A stretch of DNA of 64,000 bases from assembly GCA_014529385.2 (NCBI GenBank), contig CM043942.1:32395469-32459468 (forward strand). The letters run 5' to 3'. Made by a program: the position numbers and the translations under genes. Below the pieces are notes generated by a model, which saw only the letters and a program-made list of their open reading frames with translations, did not search any database and had not been told where the DNA came from. Of the stretch, positions 59,523 to 64,000 are shown in pieces (position 1 is the first letter of the stretch; each line of letters begins with the position of its first letter). This stretch comes from Adiantum capillus-veneris. Lineage: Eukaryota > Streptophyta > Polypodiopsida > Polypodiales > Pteridaceae.

Positions 59523-60080
59523 TGTCATTTGATGGGTGACGGTAAACATCGCGAAGGAGTTTCCGTACGTTTGGTGGAAAGGGCCGGGTTACGAGTGCCC
59601 CTGATGCGTCACATGATGGGTGACGGGTGCATCAGTAAGGGGGCATCCCGTAGGCTAAGGAGGAAATCCGAACTGAGTAAGAAAATACGCGTAAGAACGC
59701 AAGCACAAGAATAAAGATGGATTCAATGAAGCTTTTTACGAAAAGCAGGAACAATCGCGGGAAGGCAGACGCTTTCCCGCGAGGAATCTATGTTTGCATT
59801 GCATTCGTGCATGTGGTTGCATCCAGGGACGCCTGGGAAGTGTTGTGAAATGCATTGGTTTTAACTTATAAGGTTTTATTGAGTTTTTGGGCAGGTTCAG
59901 ACCAATTTTAAAATATGCCGGCCGCCCACTTAATAAGTGGGCAGCCACTTAGAAGATAAAGCAACAAAACCAGCCAGCGAATTCTCTCTCCCTATTTCGG
60001 GTAGAACAACGCAAAAAAAAAAAAAAAAAAAAAACCCGCGATCTCTACGCGAGCAGCTATTCGTGCCGTGGCCAGGGAGC

Positions 60081-60088
60081 TATAAAAG
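60081..60088 (+). promoter_or_regulatory. TATA box of the gypsy D LTR
   Basis: TATAAAAG, ~540 bp before the LTR end and ~390 bp before the AATAAA signal, as expected for an LTR promoter. Confidence 0.65.
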
Positions 60089-60292
60089 CACCACATGCCC
60101 TCACTCAAAGGGGGTACCAACGTCAGCAAGAGAAGACTCTGCCGCAAGAGATCGCGAGACTACGAAGCACGGAAGTCGCTTTTTCCCGCGCAAGAGCGAC
60201 AGGTATCTATTGTGGATTCGCCATACGAATTGTTGTCACGTGTTTGTGTGGTTTGTTTTGCAGGAATCTCCCGTCTTACTGGAAGGCCCTTC

Positions 60293-60418
60293 ACGGGAAG
60301 TACGGCTTCACGTCTAAGTCACTTACGGGAAAGTACGGCTTCACGCCTAAGTCCCTTACGGGAAGGAACGGCCTTGTGCCCAAGCCCTTAACGGGAAAGC
60401 ATGACTTTCGGGTCTAAG
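60293..60418 (+). repeat. 33 bp tandem repeat in the LTR, 4 copies
   Basis: ACGGGA starts units at 60293, 60325, 60358 and 60391; each continues with AAGTACGGCTTCACG-like text and CTAAGTC.CTT. Units diverge progressively. The repeat lies downstream of the TATA box, so it is probably transcribed. Confidence 0.85.
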
Positions 60419-60474
60419 ATTACAGAACGGAGGGGTTTCCTCGGGTTCTCGTGCTTGTATACGAATTCTCCCTG

Positions 60475-60480
60475 AATAAA
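60475..60480 (+). terminator. Poly(A) signal in the gypsy D LTR
   Basis: AATAAA, 138 bp before the LTR end. In the 5' copy it would mark the R region; the matching 3' LTR signal lies outside the window. Confidence 0.5.
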
Positions 60481-60619
60481 AGAATACTCTTAACGGGGGG
60501 GGACTAGCCCATCTTTTGGTCCCCAATACCGTGTCGATCTTCTCCCTTCTCTCATGTTTGCAAAGTATTATAATTTTCAGATTTTCCAAGTGCTCGTGTA
60601 CGCTTCCGTTTTGTGACAG

Positions 60620-60631
60620 TGGTATCAGAGC
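60620..60631 (+). other. Primer-binding site of gypsy D
   Basis: TGGTATCAGAGC one base after the LTR end TGACA, complementary to initiator-Met tRNA. Confidence 0.92.
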
Positions 60632-60673
60632 TCGGACTCCTCTCTTCAAAGAAGGACGATTCTGGGAAGAACC

Positions 60674-62074
60674 ATGTCGAGCCAAGGGAGAAGCGTTGAA
60701 GAGGAGCTTCAACAAGTGCAAGCTCAGCTTGCGGAGTTGCAACAAATTTTACTGTTGCCAGACGTCCAAAAGCTTTATGGCGGAATGAAGAAAACGAATG
60801 GAACTGATGCAGTCAAGCATCCAGACAACACTGTTGGCTTGAGACCACAGGAGGCAAGAGAAGAAGAACGTACCGAGGTGCACAAAGGATCTTCGGATCG
60901 TAATGAACGGCCTACTCCAAGGAAAGGCCAGGAAAAAGCGCTCTCTTTGCTAGACGAGAGCAAGGACATCTCTATCTCATCTCCATCTTACTCTCCTGAT
61001 TATACTTCTACTTCTCGATCATCTCGTCAGAAGGAGGAAGCCGCTACTACTACTACTCTTCATCAACCTAAAGATAAGCCTCGATTTAAGAAGCATGGTC
61101 GCAAGTCTCAACATCGCATGAGAGTCTTCAAATCGGGCGACAAAGACATCAAGTTCGAAACCTACAATGGACGGAGAGACATCTCCAAAGCACTGTCCTT
61201 CATCAGACAGTTTGAAGTCGCCTTTACCAATGGGCACTTCACTGAAAGATCCAAATTACGCCATGTGGGGATGCACCTCAAGGAAACGGCAAGTAATTGG
61301 TGGGTAGCCAAGATTCTGAAAGGTTCTCAAGCCAGAACTTGGGAGAGCTTCAAATCTGAATTTTATGAACAATTTCTTCCACCTGACTTCGAGCAGGACA
61401 TACGGAAGGAATGGGACTGGCTTGCCCAGAAGGAACATGAAAGAGTAACGACTTATGTGGACAAGTATTGGTCGGTTCTTCTGAAGGTCACTCCCTTCAT
61501 GAAGATTGCCGACGAGGAAAAGAAAAGAAAGTTCGAAGCGGGTCTCCAACCGCAGCTTCGAAAGAGTATGAAGGTGTATCCGTATGATACTCTTCAGAGA
61601 ATGATGGAGTCAGCAATCATTGCTGAGGATTTGCACTCAACTGGGACGCCCAGAAAGATGGAGCATAGCACTTACCGTGCAAGACAAAGAGGGGTCTACG
61701 ATGACCAAGGGGGCCAAGGAAGAAAACGTCCTCCATCGAGGGATGATGATCACTCTAAGAAGCCAGAGGGCACTGGCAAGCGAACTAAGTATCTTTCTCC
61801 TACTCAACTTCAAACTTTCAGAGAGGAAGGAAGATGCTTCTACTGTGGCGAGAGAGGACATATGAAACCGGAATGCCCGCTAAAGCAGCAACGGCAAGAA
61901 CAAGCCTCTACGAGGCAAGAGAAAGCAAGGAAGGAACCCGCACCACCAAGCTCGAACTCAATTCCAGATGTTCAAGGAAACACTCCTGATGAACTCCCTC
62001 CGGTACGCCCGGAAGATCACCGCACAGATCTCATACCGGGTAGCTCGCCTCCCAATCAACCCCCTTATCGGTGA
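60674..62074 (+). CDS. Gag of gypsy D, fused to the pre-RT linker
   Basis: An intact 466 aa frame starting 43 bp past the primer-binding site (MSSQGRSVEEELQQVQAQL, a short coiled coil). Residues ~155-330 form a Retrotrans_gag domain (FETYNGRRDISKALSFIRQF, HLKETASNWWVAK, EFYEQFLPPDFE, KFEAGLQPQLRKSM). A CCHC zinc knuckle CFYCGERGHMKPEC lies at residues ~388-401. After a short P/S-rich linker the frame ends DELPPVRPEDHRTDLIPGS, which is the text that normally precedes the RT after the protease. The protease is therefore missing, apparently by in-frame deletion, leaving a Gag that may still assemble. It is the best-preserved retroelement frame here. Confidence 0.9.
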   Translation: MSSQGRSVEEELQQVQAQLAELQQILLLPDVQKLYGGMKKTNGTDAVKHPDNTVGLRPQEAREEERTEVHKGSSDRNERPTPRKGQEKALSLLDESKDISISSPSYSPDYTSTSRSSRQKEEAATTTTLHQPKDKPRFKKHGRKSQHRMRVFKSGDKDIKFETYNGRRDISKALSFIRQFEVAFTNGHFTERSKLRHVGMHLKETASNWWVAKILKGSQARTWESFKSEFYEQFLPPDFEQDIRKEWDWLAQKEHERVTTYVDKYWSVLLKVTPFMKIADEEKKRKFEAGLQPQLRKSMKVYPYDTLQRMMESAIIAEDLHSTGTPRKMEHSTYRARQRGVYDDQGGQGRKRPPSRDDDHSKKPEGTGKRTKYLSPTQLQTFREEGRCFYCGERGHMKPECPLKQQRQEQASTRQEKARKEPAPPSSNSIPDVQGNTPDELPPVRPEDHRTDLIPGSSPPNQPPYR

Positions 62075-64000
62075 TTCTTGCTTAGCAAGAGGAAATTTTG
62101 AAGCAAGTCAACGAGCTTCTAGAGAAAGGGTTAGTACGGCCAAGTGCTTCACCCTACTGCTCTCCAGTTCTATTGGTACAGAAGAAAGATGGCACGTTTT
62201 GAATGTGCATAGACTATCGGTCTTTAAACAAGATCACAATCAAGAATCGCTTTCTGATCCCTCGGATTGATGATATACTTGATAAGTTGCAGGGTGCAAG
62301 TGTCTTTAGTCACATAGACTTAAAGAGTGGGTATCATCAGATACGGATCACCCCTGAGGATGTCCATAAGACTGCTTTCCGCACAACCTTTGGACTATAT
62401 GAATTTTTGGTAATGCCTTTCGGCTTGACCAATGTTCCTGCGACATTCAATCGCATGATGGACCGCATTTTCAGCCCGTATCGAGCTTTTACGGGAGTAT
62501 TCTTTGACGACATACTCATCTTCTCTAAGTCAGAAGAGGAACATCGGAAGCACTTAGACTTAGTGTTTCAAGAATTGCGAAAGCATGAGTTGCATGTGAA
62601 TGCAAAGAAGAGCGAGTTCTTTCTCTCAGAGATACACTATCTCGGCCATATAGTCTCTCACAATCAAGTGAGTATGGATCCTGCCAAGATCCGAGTGGTA
62701 GAAGATTGGCCTATTCCCACTACGGTACATGATGTACGTAGCTTTCTGGGATTATGTTCATATTATCGAAGGTTTGTCTGAGGATTTGCTCATGTAGCAG
62801 GACCACTTCATGATTTGACAAAGAAGAAGATTCCTTTTAGATGGGGATCGAGACAACAAGGAGCTTTTGATCGGCTCAAGTACTTGCTAAGCCATGGGCC
62901 TATTTTGATAGTGCCCGACTTAAGAAAACCATTTGAGGTTCACTGCGATGCATCAAGCGATTGCATCGGAGCAGTGTTAAACCAAGAAGGCCATGCAGTG
63001 GCCTACGAAAGCAGACGGCTTAAGGATGTAGAGTTGCATGCATCAATCTACGAAAAGGAACTCACGGCTGTGATTCACGCCTTATCCAACTGGAAGCACT
63101 ATCTTCTAGGAGCGGATTTTGTGATCAAGACTGATCACCAGAGTTTGCGGTATTTTCTTACGCAAAGGAAACTATCTGAGAAGTAGATGAGATGGGCAAA
63201 CTTTTTGTCTATGTTTCACTTCAAGATCCTTCACACGGCTGGGAGTAAGAATGTGGTTGCAGACGCATTGTCTAGGCGGCCAAGGGTGAACGCTATCACT
63301 TCGGTGTATCACCAAGAATTAGAAGCACTACCGGATTTGTATCCGAATGATCCAGACTTCTCCACCATTTGGGAAAAGCTACATCGTGGAGAGAATGAGT
63401 TTCCCTATTCCATTCGGGACGGTTATCTCTACCACCATCAGGCCATATGTGTGGCGGAACCATTAAGAAAGAAGATCATGGATGAAGCACACGCTTCGCC
63501 TTATGCGGGTCATCGGGGTATTCTTCCTACGACCTTAGCAATGGAAAGATATTTCTTTTGGCCTAGCCTTAAAGCAGACATTGATAAGTATGTCAGGGAA
63601 TGCTTGGTTTGCCAAAAAGTGAAGTATGATCGGCATAAGACGCCTGGGTTGCTACAACCATTGCCTGTGCCTAATGAACCTTGGGAAAGTATTGCCATGG
63701 ACTTCATCATGGACCTCCCTAGAACTCAGACTGGAAATGACGCGATCTGGACCATTGTGGACCGGTTTAGCAAGCAAGCACACTTTATACCAGTCAAGAA
63801 AACGATCAAAGCTGATCATATGGCTAGGGTCTTTCTAGCACAGATCTTTAAGCATCATGGAATGCCTAAGTCTATTGTGAGCGATCGAGATCCTCGCATG
63901 ACAGGAAATTTTTGGCGTGCCTTGATGGATAATCTTGGTACAAAGCTGAATTTTTCATCTGCCTACCATCCTCAAACGGACGGGCAAAGTGAGATAGCCA
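62071..64000 (+). pseudogene. Pol of gypsy D: RT, RNase H, integrase (partial)
   Basis: One frame, shifted relative to gag, with stops at 62083, 62200, 62779 and 63184. [77 protein letters not shown] (active site), LGHIVSHNQVSMD. RNase H: FEVHCDASSDCIGAVL, SRRLKDVELHASIYEKELTA, KTDHQSLRYFLTQ. Integrase: AGHRGIL...CLVCQ zinc site, AMDFIMDLPRT, VSDRDPRMTGNFW, HPQTDGQSE at the window's end. Three of the four stops fit C-to-T changes of CGA or CAG codons. The chromodomain and 3' LTR would be outside. Confidence 0.93.

Larger units (their letters stand above)
59523..60618 (+). mobile_element. 5' LTR of gypsy D
   Basis: The end is firm: TGACA at 60614-60618, just before the primer-binding site. 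The start is proposed at TGTCATTTGATGGG (59523), giving TGTCA...TGACA inverted ends and 1,096 bp. A near repeat of the start text (CACATGATGGGTGACGG) lies ~84 bp downstream, so the true start could differ. TATAAAAG at 60081-60088 and AATAAA at 60475-60480 mark promoter and poly(A) signals. A 22 bp A run lies at 60013-60034. Confidence 0.75.
59523..64000 (+). mobile_element. Ty3/gypsy element (gypsy D), cut by the window end
   Basis: 5' LTR (59523-60618), primer-binding site (60620-60631), gag (60674-62074), reverse transcriptase, RNase H and integrase (62071-64000). The order is standard Ty3/gypsy and protein similarity to gypsy A is high, so it is probably another chromovirus; the chromodomain would lie outside. 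No protease region lies between Gag and RT. Stops in pol show it is not autonomous. Confidence 0.92.

Noticed and set aside
59937-60391. Two overlapping ~100-126 aa frames
   Set aside because: They lie inside the gypsy D LTR and cross its A run and 33 bp repeats.

Overview
The window looks like repeat-rich nuclear DNA of a land plant with a large genome. A fern is my best guess. The reasons are several Ty3/gypsy and Ty1/copia elements primed by initiator-Met tRNA, a CACTA (En/Spm) transposon with a TNP2-type transposase, a decayed plant pentatricopeptide-repeat (PPR) gene, plant-type short introns and many dinucleotide microsatellites. The fern assignment is inference from the style of the PPR and retroelement proteins. 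I see no intact conventional host gene. Nearly all recognisable coding sequence belongs to mobile elements, and most of it is broken.

Layout. 1-6.9 kb: a non-coding leader with four copies of a 24-26 bp palindrome at about 285 bp spacing, then one long open reading frame (ATG at 2648, stop at 6058, 1136 aa) that I cannot name. A purine tract and TGTTAG follow, which looks like the start of a 3' LTR. 7-10 kb: no gene seen. 10.5-12.0 kb: PPR pseudogene. 13.5-17.6 kb: a gag/aspartic-protease retroelement remnant with no reverse transcriptase seen. 17.6-19.7 kb: AT-rich DNA with a TATA box and a ~152 bp tandem repeat. 19.7-36.1 kb: a Ty3/gypsy chromovirus (gypsy A) split exactly inside its reverse transcriptase by an 8,932 bp CACTA transposon (23877-32808) with a 3 bp TGG target duplication. 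36.1-41.5 kb: a two-copy tandem segmental duplication full of CT/CA microsatellites. 42.2-44.3 kb: a ~177 bp tandem repeat carrying a 1,549 bp solo LTR of the gypsy A family. 44.5-47.3 kb: an AT microsatellite, a hairpin cluster and otherwise no gene.

47.4-54.3 kb is a four-level nest. A plus-strand copia fragment is split by a TIR element with TA target duplication (47635-54058). That element holds a complete but dead minus-strand copia element (47772-53781, target duplication GAATG). The copia protease is in turn split by a 218 bp hAT-like MITE (51769-51986, target duplication GAACCGGA). 54.4-59.5 kb holds a 237 bp duplication, microsatellites and no convincing gene. 59.5-64.0 kb: a second gypsy element (gypsy D) with 5' LTR, primer-binding site, an intact gag reading frame, no visible protease, and a pol with premature stops. 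It runs off the window in the integrase core.

How it fits together: the retroelement parts follow the usual order LTR, primer-binding site, gag, protease, reverse transcriptase, RNase H, integrase (plus chromodomain in gypsy A). Most carry stops, frameshifts or insertions, so they are probably inactive and their nesting records relative ages. The clearest exceptions to decay are the 1136 aa frame at 2.6-6.1 kb and the gag of gypsy D.
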